From: Utricularia gibba
Taxonomy: Eukaryota; Streptophyta; Magnoliopsida; Lamiales; Lentibulariaceae
Direction of reading: 5' to 3'
NCBI GenBank assembly: GCA_002189035.1
Contig: NEEC01000015.1
Span: 1,240,001-1,304,000, forward strand
DNA length: 64,000 nt
The position numbers were made by a program, and so were the translations under genes. A model generated the notes under the pieces. That model did no database searches, had not been told where the DNA came from, and saw nothing but the letters and a program-made list of their open reading frames with translations. Positions within the stretch are counted from its first letter, which is position 1; each line of letters opens with the position of its first letter. Below are positions 33,101 through 46,299 of this stretch, piece after piece.

Positions 33101-35371
33101 TTTAAGAACCAGCCACATTCCTTTCGAACTATGGTTAAGGTACATACAAGTAATCGATGCTCTCAACCTCCTGGAGGGTGCTGGGGATTTCACCATTCAA
33201 ATTGTTGAAACTCAGGTCCCTGCAAAAAGTAATAATACATAATAAGAAAAAGAGACACTCTCGTTATGAAAGAAATATGTCACAGTCCTTACAATGTTGT
33301 TAGATTACTCATGCTTCCTATGTATGGAGGAATCGGACCAGTGATTGAGCAATTTCTCAATATCCTGCATTGACATCCAACAAAACATTATACTTTTGAA
33401 GATTTAGGAGCCGTAAATTGCTTTAACCAATGCTACTTACAAGTCCTCCATTCTTGACAAACCTTGCAGATTAGGAAACCTTTGGCTTGGACCTCTCAAA
33501 TCTGCAATCCTCCTGATAGCATAATCCAACTAAAACTTCACGTCTTTTTTGGCTACTCAAGCTCAGCATGATCAAAGAAAAACCAAATCTATGCCTGTAT
33601 TTATTGGAATACGACATTCACAAATAGGGGGTACTCACAAGCCACTCAAGTTTCTCAATAAAGAAATTGTGCTTGGAATAGGACCCTCCATGGATGTGCC
33701 TTGCATGTCACTGATATAGATTTAATGCATAATTCACATGAATACTGCATATCATGAAAATTTCAAGAGGAATTGAGACAATTGCAATGTTTCTAACTTA
33801 CAGCCTTCCAATTCTGGTCCAATTGCCAATAAAATCAGGAATTCTCCCTGTCATCTGCGTCCCATCTATGCGACTACATTCAAAACAAAGAAGCTGGTAT
33901 TGACACACGTTCATGAACGAATTTTTGGCATATGATGTTTTGGGCTTCTAAGAGCATGCAACAGATCCAACGATGATCCTCTTACAAGTCTGTCAAGTTC
34001 CTCAGATTGGAAAAACTGGCTGGTATTGTCCCATTCAGAAAATTTGAAGACAGCATTCTGCAAAGGCAACCTCAGACTCAGAAAATGCGGTATGCCGAAC
34101 AAGCATCATGCTAAATTAAAATAAAAAAACAGTAATCTTACAGTCTCCTTAAATTGCTCAAATTTCCGAGACTTGCTGGAAGATTTCCCTCAAGGAGATT
34201 ATCTTCCAAAACCCTGCAGTTTTGTACAATGAAAGGTGGATGAAGAGTTTTATAAATGGAAAACGCATATGCTTTTCATCACTCACATTTCCTCAAGATT
34301 GGAGATGCTACCAAGTTCATCTGGGATTGGGCCACTAAGGCGGTTTCCAACAAGGGAACTGAAAAGAAACTACATTTAATCTGATTGTCAACATCTTCAT
34401 AATGATCATAGGTTACAAAAGCAAGCTTACAGTATTCGAACACGAAGCCGCCCATACGCTCTAGGTATTGTCCCATTCAGGTAATTCCGAGAAAGATCAC
34501 TAAAAAGATGAAAAAAGAGAAAGAATCAATCTTTTTTTCTGCCCTTTCATCTATTTAGTACAACCAAAGGATACAAAAGTTTATACTCACATCTCTTGTA
34601 AAAAGGTAAGATTCAGAAACTCCAAAGGCAAAGTTCCAGTCATATTTAGACCCCTCAGCCAGCTGAAAATAAAACATAATTTAAGAATGGCATTTTTGCA
34701 TTCATAATTTGCCGCTTGAAGGAGATTAAGATACGTACATGTTAGTAACATGGCATACAGTATTGTTGTTGAATGAACAGTCACAGACAACAGAGCTTAA
34801 TATTCTACGTCTAACGAAAGTCACATTAAATGCATCAGGATCAACGCAAGAACTCCTGGAGATATTGCTCCAGTAATTGTTCTGCAGCGTGGAGGATATG
34901 GCCTCAAGAGCTCGTACTGTTCGAAAAAATCAAAACTCCATGAGCAGTAGATAAAAAAAACAGCCCCACATGAGCAACAAAATCAGTGAACTCTAAATAG
35001 GCAGTAGGTAGATCGGAAAAATAATTCAGCATCATTAACTACATCTCCAAATTAAAGTTCTGTAAAGTTACTATGATTAAACTGAAACCTTCCTAAAATA
35101 ATGAGAACTTTAAAAGACCCTGGCATTCTTGACCAACCACAACAATAAGTTACCGTCCCAAGAATTCTACAGAAATCATACTTCAAAAGATACAAACACA
35201 CCAAATGAAAAGCAGCATTAAAATGCATCCAAAAGGGAAATCTTGCCAACCCGCTTCCCCATTTTTCCAACCAGCTTACACCAAGTAAAAAGAAGTCAAA
35301 CCTTCATCTTGAGGAATAAGTTGCGCCGCGCAAGTGCACAACAGCAGCGCGAAAACCCCGGAAAGAAGCAT
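30115..35371 (-). CDS. Malectin/LRR receptor-like kinase (LRR-VIII-2), copy 1, frameshifted end
   Basis: A many-exon gene on the minus strand. The first exon, 35302..35371, encodes a signal peptide ([18 protein letters not shown]). Exon 34739..34916 holds the LRR cap with its Cys pair; exons then encode one LRR each, mostly 72 nt in phase 2 (e.g. 34591..34662), down to about 33,000. A malectin domain follows (about 32,440-31,830: [19 protein letters not shown]), then a membrane segment (about 31,730-31,650: [13 protein letters not shown]) and a kinase (about 31,510-30,350). Kinase residues are complete: AVKQL lysine, [14 protein letters not shown] and APEYA, so an active RD kinase is expected. 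The family includes RFK1, LIK1 and At1g53430. Odd: against copy 2 one C is missing at about 30370, so the frame shifts after TLRPP and stops at 30348-30350. That loses the last kinase helix and the tail, which is otherwise preserved to 30115. Confidence 0.88.
30570..31800. repeat. Near-identical kinase segment shared with 37,700-38,940
   Basis: This kinase/membrane part of copy 1, introns included, matches copy 2 at an offset of about 7,139 bases. Over about 31,020-31,750 I count only a handful of differences. Immediately upstream, in the malectin and LRR exons, the copies differ at roughly one base in five to ten. Confidence 0.85.
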
Positions 35372-37286
35372 TCTTTTCGAAATGTGAACACCGTCAGAGA
35401 CCCCCAAATGGAAAGATATTAAGTTCCCATCTTTTGACTCCGTACGAGTGGAAGCTTCATCAAACTGCAGCCGCAGTAGAAAGACACATCTCCACAAACA
35501 AACCGCTCAAATGCTACGGTTGGCAGATGGATTCAAATAAATGCTGTTTCTTAGAAACAGAAGACGGAGAGGAGAGGACCCAGCTTCGCTAGAGTGAAAC
35601 AGAGCATTGATTGGCGTTGGTACTCCTCCGGTGAAAACGAAGACGAAGTTATCCAGCAACGGCTGATGTGTAACGATGCGACGGGACAACGTCTATGAAT
35701 TTCACGAAATTATCCGTAAATTCAAATTAAACAAACAGAAATAAAAAAATAAAAAAAATAAACGTCAAAGCCTCTGCAGTCGCCCCGACGGTAATAATTT
35801 TTTAACCCTCAAAATTTCCGATTTTATTTTATAGTCACTTTCAAGTTTCTAATTTGAATTTACGTAATTTATTAAAATTTAAAAAATACTTTTAAATTTT
35901 AACATTTTTAAAAAATGATTTGTATTTTATAATAAAACTAATTGTTAATCGTTTTTTCAAAAGCAAAATAATTGGAATTTAATATGTTTTATTTGTGGGC
36001 ATGACTCAAAAAAAGCTTTTTTTTTTGAGAAATGATATTCTATATAATTAAGTAAAATATAGCACACATCTTGGGAAGATTCTTCTTTGAAAAAGCACCA
36101 AGATTTTTCTTTCTTTGTAAACCCATATTGAACAATTTTAAGTATTAAATAATTATTTATTCATTTTTTGATACAACTTTATACCTCGAATATTGCATAT
36201 TATTTTCATAAATCATGAATTTTTTGGCGAAATAAAATATTATACCAAAAATAACGCGAGGGAATGAGCCGATGACGGGAAGTTTGAAATTTACAAAAAT
36301 TATTTGGATGCAAAATGAGATTTCGAATTTGAGGAACGGTGCTGACTAATGATAATAATGATGAATTCAGGGGTCGATGTTTAATTTTGAAAGTGGTTTC
36401 ATGTGAACGGTCTGAAAACCAAAAAATGAATGTTCAAATAAAGACGCCAGAGGTATATTTGCAGTAAACCAAAATTCGGTGTTACAAATGTTATTTATTG
36501 ATCAGGTGGGCCCAGTTCAAACTGGCGCACGTGGCCTTACAATCCCATCCTTTTCCGACAGCTAATTTTGCCCGAACGTGGACCCCCCTCCACCCCAACC
36601 CAATCCTGTCACCAACTCCCAGCTTTGTTCTGGTACTTATTGGTGATTTAAGACATTTATCATATAATATATGAATTTTACTGTGAGAATTAATCAATGT
36701 TTTAAAAATGATTTGAATTCAATAACTGGAATCGGATTCAATAATTTTAATTGTATTTTAAAAAAATTTTAAAACTAAAAAAATATGATTTAAACAGATT
36801 TAACTCACTCCTCGTTTTAATCATGAGCTTACATTAAAGCAAATCTGGTCTTCCATTACACATGAGTTTAAAATACTGGAGTTAATATAACATTGGACTC
36901 ATTTTCCGATGAAGGGGCCCACAATGGAAATTAATGTATTGGCCCAATAAGCTGCGGGTGTCGGCCCAAGTACGGACCGAGGTAAGTATCCTGATATGAG
37001 CCCAACTAGTTCGTGTGGGATGGAATTGGAAGAAATTTGAAGAGAAACACCGAAATCACATTGGCTAATAATTTGGTAACCTATGCTTATCTTGTAATTA
37101 TTGATGTAATAAACAATGTTTATCCATGACAAATATGTGACAGGTTTTGATGGGGTTGGTTCTATGACATGTAACGAGGTTCCCAACGGGGAGTACGTGC
37201 ATGGTATACCATGAGAAACACAAGCCGCTTTAAAAGGGAAACAACCAGTGATCTTTGGTAAGCCTGTCGTCGCTTCCATCTCTGGT
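35372..37286. other. Intergenic region between the tandem receptor kinases
   Basis: Promoter of copy 1 and 3' flank of copy 2. 35700-36480 is AT-rich. A group of GGCCCA words lies at 36915-36968, with more near 36510. No gene recognised; a 167-codon minus frame ending at 36899 has no family motif and overlaps the end of copy 2. Confidence 0.55.
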
Positions 37287-40200
37287 TCAAACTTTGGCCG
37301 GAGAAGATGAATCTGTCCACCCCGTGACGGAGGTATCGTGGTCCAGGGTCTCGTCAGACAACATCGACGCTCGTGTTTGGCTGTCCTGTGACACAACTTC
37401 AAGAGCCTTGAACCTGCCTTCTTCGTTCTGGGAGCTGCGCTTGATGACTGGTGCTTGAACTGGGATCTTCCCTTCGAGCATCTTCACCACAGAGGACATG
37501 GGGGGCCGGAGAGTTGGTGAGGGATTGGCACACAGAAGGGCCAGGTCTAGCATCCTCTTGACCTCTGTTTTTGAGTATTTTGAACCAAGGCTGGGATCCA
37601 CAAGCTCCAACAGGTTGCCTTGCTCGTGCAGAACATAAGCCTGAACACAGGGTTGGGTAACGTTGATCGATTGCCAGTGCAAAAATGCAGATGAAATTTG
37701 AACTGTGCACACAAGTTTACCCAGTCAAGAAGAAACACAAACTCCTCCCTTGGCCTGTAGTTAGTGTTGCTTTTTCCGCTGACAATTTCTAGCGCCACGA
37801 TTCCAAAGCTGTAGACATCAGCCTTATCCGTCAAATAGCCTCTCATTGCATACTCTGGAGCCATGTAGCCTCTGGGAGAACACATGAAAGGGAAAGTGTG
37901 AACATACACACACACACACAGCACAGAGATTTATATAGAAAAAAAGAGAAAGAAGCTTACATAGTCCCTGCGACTCTTGTGCTGATATGCGTATCTTCTT
38001 CTTCATCGAGCTTGGCTAAACCGAAATCGGATATCTTGGCATTCAAGTCCTTGTCAAGAAGAACATTGGTAGCTTTGATATCTCTGTGGACAATTTTTAG
38101 CCTCGACTCCTCATGAAGATAAGCAAGGCCTTTGGCTATCCCTATGCATATCTTCATTCTTGTTGGCCAGTCCAGCTTCAGTCGTTGCTCGTCACGGCCT
38201 AATTAATATACACAACAAACATAAGTATTACATGAGGGAATCTATCATGGACACCGTCTCCAGCTTACCAAATAAGGCACGAGCAAGACAGTTGTTTTCC
38301 AGATATTCATATACCAGGAGCAATTGGTTTGCTTCTATGCAACAGCCGAAAAGCCTCACAAGATTGGGATGCTGTACGGCAGAGATCACACCGATCTCAT
38401 TCAAAAATTCTCGGTTTCCCTGCTTTGACTTGGAGGAAAGCTGCTTGACTGCAATCAGGGTACCATCTGAAAGAGCCCCCTGAAGCAGCAAAGTTTGTTT
38501 CAGGTTCATCTAAAGTTGAACCTAAACTGATGAAACCAATACCTTAAAAACTGGCCCGAATCCTCCCTCGCCAATCTTGTTGGCAGCATCAAAGTTATTT
38601 GTGGCTGTTTTTAAATGTTTCAACGTGAAATACCCTGTTTGCAGATCAGGTGGTCGAAGATCTGTATCAAGGAATTGACAGGCAAAGAGTTAGGTGCAGA
38701 ATGAATATCTCAAAATAACTCCTCCAAGAGTAGGTAGGCTAGAAATATGATACCATTGTCATCAGCTTTTCCTCCTATGATTCCCGTTTTCCATAGAAGA
38801 AGTAAAGCAAGCAAAATTGCCACCACACACGCAGAAACAGCAATTCCAGCGATAGCTCCAGCAGACAGCCCTGTGCTAACGTTAAAGTCTACAAAGAAAC
38901 ACGAAGCCTTGTGATCCAATATTCCCAAGAAGAGAAAAAGGAAAACGTTAAGCTTGAAATAAAAAGATGTACTTGGTGTCACAGCAATGGCAGAAATCAG
39001 GGGTCCGTACGCCCCTCTATATGGAGTGGATGTTGTCCCTTGTCCTTTCCAGGATAAATGAATCTCCAGTGTGCTGCTATTCACAAGGACATTAAAGTCC
39101 CGGTATATGCCCCTCCTTACACCACCAGCTTCCCTTGCAATGTCGAAGTCTGACAAGACCACCTCACCCTACCATGAATTTATAATGAGGTAATTAGAAT
39201 CCAAGATGAATGTATAAACACTGATCAACTCACTTGGATTGCCACATCAAAAATCCTTCTCCCAAGGCTGCTGAAGTTGGCAGTCTCAGTGAACACTATT
39301 TCTGCAAAATGGAGGCGAACTCTGTAGCTACCTCTGCGCAAACAAAGCCCAAAGAACCTGAGAGAAGGGGAGAGACGTGCAGTTTGGTAAATTTCAGCAT
39401 CCCCAGATATCATAGCGGAGGCGTTTGACGCTAGAAAGGAGACAGCATCATTTCCCACGTAAACACCGTTGCTACTATATGCCCATCTATCATTATAGCT
39501 TTCAAAATGTGATGGCCCATCGCCAGTCAAGTTCTCATCATATTCATCATTTCCAATTCTTGTTGCACGTCCTCCACAGTTTATGAAAAATGAGAACCCT
39601 GCAAATGCAGTGAAATCAAGAGCATTTAATGAAAGAGTACTCCAAATTACAATCTCGAGATTTTATACTGTTCGCATTTCTAGGACAAGGGAGGTTTGGC
39701 CTCAGGCACCAAGCATTCCTACAAAATAAGTAAATGGTATGTTATGAAAAAAAATATAGAGAGAATCATGATTCATACTCTAATATACAATCTAGAAAAG
39801 CGCACATGTTACGTGTCGAACTTGAAAGACTGGCCACCAAGTTTCTGCAAACATACATGAACATTCAAGCAAACAGCTTTCAAATTAATTTTTATCACAT
39901 GCATTGTCAGAAATACTTACATATTAGTAGACTGGCAACCAACTAGGCGTGAACTTGTGAAATTGTTGAATGAGAGATCCCTGCAGTCAAAGATAGCCAT
40001 GAATTCCCGAAGCAATAGAAGACCGATGGATTGTTCCTTCTAGATTAAGTACGCAATTCTGATGTTTGTTAGAGTGGAACATCATCCAAATTCTTACATG
40101 TTTCGTCTACTATCCACGATCCAGTCAGGTACTTGTCCGGTCAATGAATTTTGAGACAAATATCTGCAGAAAATTTAAATATTGTCACCCCGTATCTGAT

Positions 40201-42484
40201 AAGAACCGCAAAACTCTTGGAACTTTAAGAACCAGTCACAGGCTCACAAACAACGCTTAGGTTACATACAAGAAACGGATCTGCCGAAGCTGTTGAAGTG
40301 TTCCAGGGACTTCACCATTCAAATTATTGACACTTAGGTCCCTGTGAAGAAGTGATAGTATATAAGTAGAAAAACGTCATATCCTTCAGACTAGAACATA
40401 AGCAGAAAGATTCTCTCGTTTAGCTTCAGACAATAACATATGCAAAAGGATGCTCTCATTTGAAGAAAAACATGCCCAAGTCCTTACAACGTTCCTAGAG
40501 TAGTCATGTTTCCCAAGTATATAGGGATCGGACCAGTGATTGAGCAATTTCTCAATATTCTGCATTCACATACAACAAAACATTATCCTTTGAGAGATTT
40601 TAAGGCCATGGATTATTTTTCAACAGTAGAACATACAACTCCTGCATTCTTGTCATATCTTGCAGATTAGGGAAACTTTGACTTGGTCCACGCAGATCCG
40701 TAATCCTCCTAGAAGGAGATTCATATGAGAGTCGGCATTTTACTATGTTAATCTTTATTGCAAGAGGCACTGAAAATAGGCACTTACAAATTACTCAAGT
40801 TTCGCAATTGAGCAAACGTGTTCGGAATAGGACCCTCCATCAATGTGCCTTGCATGTCACTGAAACACATTTAACCCACTGAACGCATGAAACTTACATA
40901 CAACGAAAACATAAAAAGTAAGAAGTGAAATAAAAGCAACATTTCTAACTTACAGTCTTCCAAGTCTGGTCAAGTTGCCAATAAAATCTGGAATTCTTCC
41001 AGTAATCTGTGTCCCATCTATGCGACTAAATTCAAAAAAAAAAATGACACTGAAACATATTCATGGACAAATTTGGGCGTAAATGTTTTGGGGCATCTAA
41101 GAAGATCTAAAAAATCCAGATAATGTTCTGCTTACAAGTCCCACAAGTTCCTCAGATTGGAAAAACTGCTTGGCAGCGTCCCATTAAGAAAATTTGCACT
41201 AAGTAATCTGCAGATTTAATCTCAGTTTCAGAGAGCACACCATTAACAGCCCTCGGCATCAGTTTTTTCATACTAAAGAAAAAATGAAATACTATTCAAA
41301 TAACTAGAAACAAGAGCAATCTTACAGTCTCCCTAAATTGCTCAAATTTCCTAGGCTTGCCGGAAGATTTCCCTCAAGCGAATTATCTTCCAAAACCCTG
41401 CAGTTTGTACAATGAAAAGTGGATGAAGAAGTTGTTTTAACCCAAACCAGATATGCTTTACATAACTCACAGTTCCTCAAGATTAGGCATGTCACCAATC
41501 TCATCTGGTATTGGACCATTAATACGGTTTCCGAGAAGGGACCTGAAAAGTACACTACATTTAATCTGACATTCGACATGTTTTGCTAGTTGTAGGTTAC
41601 CAAACCCGCTTACAAGAACCGAACACGAAGCTGCCCATATACTCTAGGAATCGTCCCATTCAGGTAATTCCGGGCAAGGTCACTGAAAAATGGTAAAAAA
41701 GAATCATGTTTTGGTCTTTCCGTGCAAGCTCAACTTTCAAAATTATTACATCTCACACTCCAGCACAACCACAAGAGGACACTTACATCTCCTGTAAGAA
41801 GGTAAGATTCACAAACTCTGAAGGCAAAGTTCCAGTCATATTTAGTCCCCTCAGCTGGCTGAAAATAAAAAGAATTTACGAGTGACAATTTGTATTGACG
41901 ATTTACTGCTTGAAGGAGATGATACGTACATGTTAGTAACATGGCAGACGGTATTGTTGCTGAATGAACAGTCACACACAACGGCACTTTGTATTCTACG
42001 CCCATCAAAACTCACGTTAAATGCATTAGGATCAACGCAAGAACTCCTTGATATGTTATTCCAGTAACTGTTTTCCAGGGTGGAGGATATCGCTTCAAGA
42101 GCTCGAACTGTTCAAAAGAATCAAACTTAGTACACGATCCCTAAATAAACACAGCATATGAACAGCAAACTTTCAAGAAAATCTGTGTTTTCCAATCGCG
42201 TCAAGAAAGTTGCTTCATAAAAATTTCGACCGCCCAAAACTTAAACTCGCTGCTTCGAGAATTTACAGTAATCAGAAACCATAAACAAAACGAAAAGGAA
42301 CATCAGAAAAATCAAAACCGGAAGTTGATCCAACCCATTCCTCCAGTACGTCCACCAGCTTACAACGTGACAAAAAAAAAAAAAAAAGGAAACGACTGAT
42401 CCTCCGAAACAAACCTTCATCCTGAGGAAGAAGTTGAGCGGCACAAGAACAGAAAAGCAGCGCAATAACACCAGCGAGTAGCAT
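37287..42484 (-). CDS. Malectin/LRR receptor-like kinase (LRR-VIII-2), copy 2
   Basis: Tandem paralogue of the preceding gene, same strand and exon plan. The signal peptide begins at 42484 ([18 protein letters not shown]). The LRR cap exon is near 41,935-42,110, and one-LRR exons extend to about 40,000. The malectin domain spans about 39,600-38,980 ([36 protein letters not shown]), the membrane segment about 38,870-38,790, and the kinase about 38,650-37,480 with [24 protein letters not shown] and APEYAMRG. The C-terminal frame is intact here: [15 protein letters not shown] continues to [13 protein letters not shown] and the stop at 37287. These plasma-membrane receptors carry an outer malectin plus LRR region likely to bind wall or peptide ligands; LIK1 and relatives act in immunity and RFK1 in pollen-tube function. 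The tail is shorter than in copy 1. No break found, though not every LRR junction was checked base by base. Confidence 0.92.
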
Positions 42485-43522
42485 TCTTCTCGAAATGCTT
42501 GACAGTCACAGGCCCTCGACAGAAATATATAAGGCGCCATATTTGACTCCGTACGAATGTAAACTTCATCAAACCAGTCAAATGCTACCCGGTTAGCGGA
42601 TTGATTCAAATGTGTATCCGGGATAGGGTTTGCGGAGAGGACCCAGTTTTGTTGAAGAAAAGAAAACCAGGGAAGGCGGATACCAGGCATGGTTGCAGTC
42701 TGCGGCGGAGCGCGTGGGTGCGGAGACTGTTTATGGAATGTTTTCCTAAAAATAAAAATAGAGCCATCAAATGGAAATAGAATGAATTTCATTTAAATTC
42801 CGATTTAAAATTGGGAATTATTTCAAATAAAAAATACATTAAAAAACTTAATTCAAAATTCATTTTTTATAAAAATATATTGATTTTCGATTTCATATTT
42901 TATAATCGATGCTAGAACGGTCGATTCATAAGCCATGGAACAAGTTGATATTGCTTACGTCTATCTATTTTATAGATCATTTTAATAAATTATTAATAAT
43001 GTGGACAAATTTGTTAGGGCAGGAGAGCCGCCTCGTCGGCACTGCTGGTGCTCGGCTGGCGGTATCATGATAAACATTGTAATTAATACAAAATGTTGGT
43101 GGGGTACAAATTATAATTACTAGAAACAATGGGCGGACGACATACTTAATTTGGAAGCTTTAGTACGGATGCGGATGACTCAATGAGTGAAAACACTGGA
43201 CCAAAACGAAATGGTAATAAAGAAAGATTTTTTTTAGTCACGTAAGTTAAACAGAAATCACTTAAATCCTTTTGTTTAAGATATATATATATAATAATAA
43301 TATATCTTGTGTGTAATTCTCTATTTGAAATAATTTATATTTTAAAAAATAGTTTTAAAAACAGTTTTATTATCAAATGATTTCTATTTTAAAAAAGATT
43401 AATTAAAATTTTTTTCCGATGTACTTTTCCAAAAATTTTATCAAATCAAAATTAAGGTAATGTTTGAAAAAATCAATCCATAATTAATTTTAACATAATT
43501 GAAAAAATTAATAAAATAACAT

Positions 43523-43577
<55 letters not shown>

Positions 43578-44197
43578 GAAGTATTTTTAAAATGATTATT
43601 ATAGAATTGATTAATCTTTTAAATAAAAAATAAAATTAATTTTTATAATTAAATTATATACTTATCCATATTTATTAATAATTATATTTTATATATTTAT
43701 TTAAATAAAATATATTATATAATATCAATATTTATCAAAACTTATCTAATATTATCCAAGTAATATTTATTTTTAAAATTATATTAAAAAATAAGTATAA
43801 TAATAAATCTATTTGTTACAATCATATTTTAAAAAATAATCCTATATAAGAAGCTATATATTCATATTTTTAGAGATTGAATTGACTATAAAAAAAAAAT
43901 CAATTCTCATAAGAAAAAATCATGTGCATATTTAAAATTTAAAATCAATTATATGAAAATAAAATTGAATTTAGTAGACTCTAATTAGTTTCAAGACATC
44001 GCCTAAGATATTGTATGTATAGTCATTGTTAGTGGGATAGTTCTCAGAAATTCAGACGTATGTGAAGGGCCGGCGAACCAAAGACGAAAACGTCTTAGCT
44101 TGAAGGGAAAGTAATCTCTGTTCGCAATTTGCTGGATGACTTTTTTGTAAGACGGTATTCTGCAAGAAGATCGATCCGGAGTGGTACGCGATAAGCG
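42485..44197. other. AT-rich intergenic region
   Basis: Promoter of receptor copy 2, AT-rich DNA with short AT and TAA runs near 43,280, a long (AT)n repeat, and the LIP5 leader. No gene recognised. Confidence 0.65.
43525..43574. repeat. (AT)25 microsatellite
   Basis: Uninterrupted AT repeat of 50 bases, 620 bases before the LIP5 start codon. Confidence 0.95.
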
Positions 44198-46299
44198 ATG
44201 GCGGCCGAGAAGGAACCGGCGAAGGCGTTGCTGCCGTATCTCCAGAGGGCGGATGAATTGCAGAAACACGAACCACTCGTCGCCTATTATTGTGATTCTA
44301 CTTTTATATTGCTTGCGTTTGTGATTGGAAGTGGAGTTTTGATGGGCTTTTCTAGTGTGGATTTGATCTTCGTTCGTGTATTGATATTGACAATAATCCA
44401 GGTCGACTTTACGCGATGGAGCGAGGTCTCAAGATTCCTCAGAGCGATCGAACTAAAACTACGAATGCCCTTCTTGTTTCCCTGATGAAGCAGCTGGAGA
44501 AGGTTGCATATTTCTCGATTTTGACTCTTATTGCACCGGTTAAGCAAGCATGTTAAGCTAATTCCTCCCTGCAATTTCTGATCTGTTCGAGTTTTAATTC
44601 ATTTCTGTTCCGATTACCCAATAACATCTCAGCCGTAAAGTTTTCATTTTGTTGTGGAATGATAGTTTACCCGTTTGGGATTATTTGTCACAAAATGAAT
44701 CAAATCTGAGGGAATTTGCGTTTGCGTAAGTATTGTGCGTGACTTCTCGATGTAATTGGCAGGACAAGAAATCATTGGTGCTGGAGCCTGATGATCATTT
44801 ACATTTGGAGGGTTTTGCCTCAAACGTCTTCGCTAAGGCGGACAAGCAAGACAGAGCAGGGCGGGCTGATTTGTGTGTACCCTGTGGCCCTGTAGTTTTA
44901 CTAGTGCTTTCTTTCCTCCATAGCCAACTGATCAGCTTATTTTTATGTGTTCACAATGGCTTTGCAGTTTGATGCATGGTATCTATGTTGGTGGTTGGCA
45001 TTCATTATATTGCTACTTTCTTGCGTCTGATATGCTACTTGGGATTGTGACATGATTTTATTCAATTAATATACTGCTGGTGATGTTTACCATGATGCAA
45101 ATTAGTAGAATTTGACCCAGCTCACCTAAGTATATAAGGGTGGTCGCATCCAGAATTCAGTTAATCTTCCATCGTTTTTTACAGGAGCACTGCAAAAACT
45201 TTCTATGCTGCCAGCATCTTCCTTGACATTCTCAATCAGTTTGGTCAACTTGAGCCTGATGTGAGTTTGATTTTATCTTATTTCTGAGCGCACCATTTTC
45301 ATCTCATCCTGTCATATTTCTTCTTTACAGCTTGAGCAGAAGCAGAAGTATGCGGTATGGAAAGCAGCAGATATAAGGAAAGCCTTGAATGAAGGAAGGA
45401 AGCCCATTCCAGGCCCTCCCGGTGGAGAGAATGACTCATATGTGCTGCCGAGTGCCTCATCTAGTGGTGAACATGTGAGGCAATTCTCACTGCAATTGGC
45501 TATGTTTCTTTGGAGTAGGTGTGGTCATCTGATGCTTTTCCCTATTTTCCAGCAGGGTGCAGAATTTGACGGAAATGGATCCTCTGCTCAACCAGGAAAC
45601 ACGAGTGTGCATCCTGCCAGAAGCAACGTATCAACGCCTGATGTATCACCCGATCTTCATCTCCGAGATGATTTTCAGCAACACACTAACTCACCTGAAC
45701 CTTTAAATCCTCCACAGTCGTCATCTTTCGGCATTTCCCCTCAATCCCAGTACTCCAGTACCGCTCCAGAACCTTCAAATGTTCCACAATCCTCTGCCTA
45801 TCCTATTTCCCCTCAGCCCCCATATCCAACCGATAGTGCTTATCAGCCATATTATCCACAACAATACCAGCCACCGCCTCAGCCTCCCTTTCATCAAGAT
45901 TACGGTTCTTCTTCACCTGACCCACACTCATATGTATACCCCAACTTCCAATCCTATCCTAGTTTTGCTGAGAGTAGCCTGCCGGCTGCTCCAACACATC
46001 ACCCTTCTCACTACCAGCCTTCTGATGCCTCTCCACCTTCCAACACCACGGTGTACCATTCCAGTTCTCCATATAACTCAGGTAAGGTGAATGGGAGTGC
46101 CCCGGATGCTCCACCACCGCCTAGCAGTCGGAAGTTTGAGTATGACAGCAGTTACCAGCCTCCACCAGACAGAATCGCTGAAGCACACAAGGCTGCAAGG
46201 TTTGCCGTGGGAGCTTTAGCATTTGATGATGTTTCAGTTGCAGTTGATCACCTTATCAAGTCTCTTGAGCTGTTAACAAATCCATCAGCCAAACACTGA
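44198..46299 (+). CDS. LIP5: LIP5 (VTA1-like) regulator of the ESCRT ATPase SKD1
   Basis: Six exons: 44198..44291, 44402..44502, 44763..44872, 45185..45260, 45331..45474 and 45553..46299, giving 423 aa, matching Arabidopsis LIP5 (about 421). The N-terminal Vta1 domain has MIT-like helices: YLQRADELQKHEPLVAYYC, then LYAMERGLKIPQ, EGFASNVFAKADKQDRAGRA, TFYAASIFLDILNQFG and YAVWKAADIRKAL. The middle ~180 residues are Pro/Ser/Tyr-rich and disordered. The C-terminal VSL domain is AHKAARFAVGALAFDDVSVA followed by LIKSLELL. LIP5 binds and stimulates SKD1/VPS4 in the cytosol and on endosomes, drives multivesicular body formation, and in Arabidopsis is a target of pathogen-responsive MAP kinases. Odd: intron 5 is 78 nt, free of stops and ends in a tandem CAGCAG acceptor, so retention or acceptor choice keeps the frame. 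Confidence 0.95.

Noticed and set aside
36899-37402. 167-codon minus-strand frame
   Set aside because: Overlaps the end of receptor kinase copy 2 in another frame and lacks any recognisable motif.
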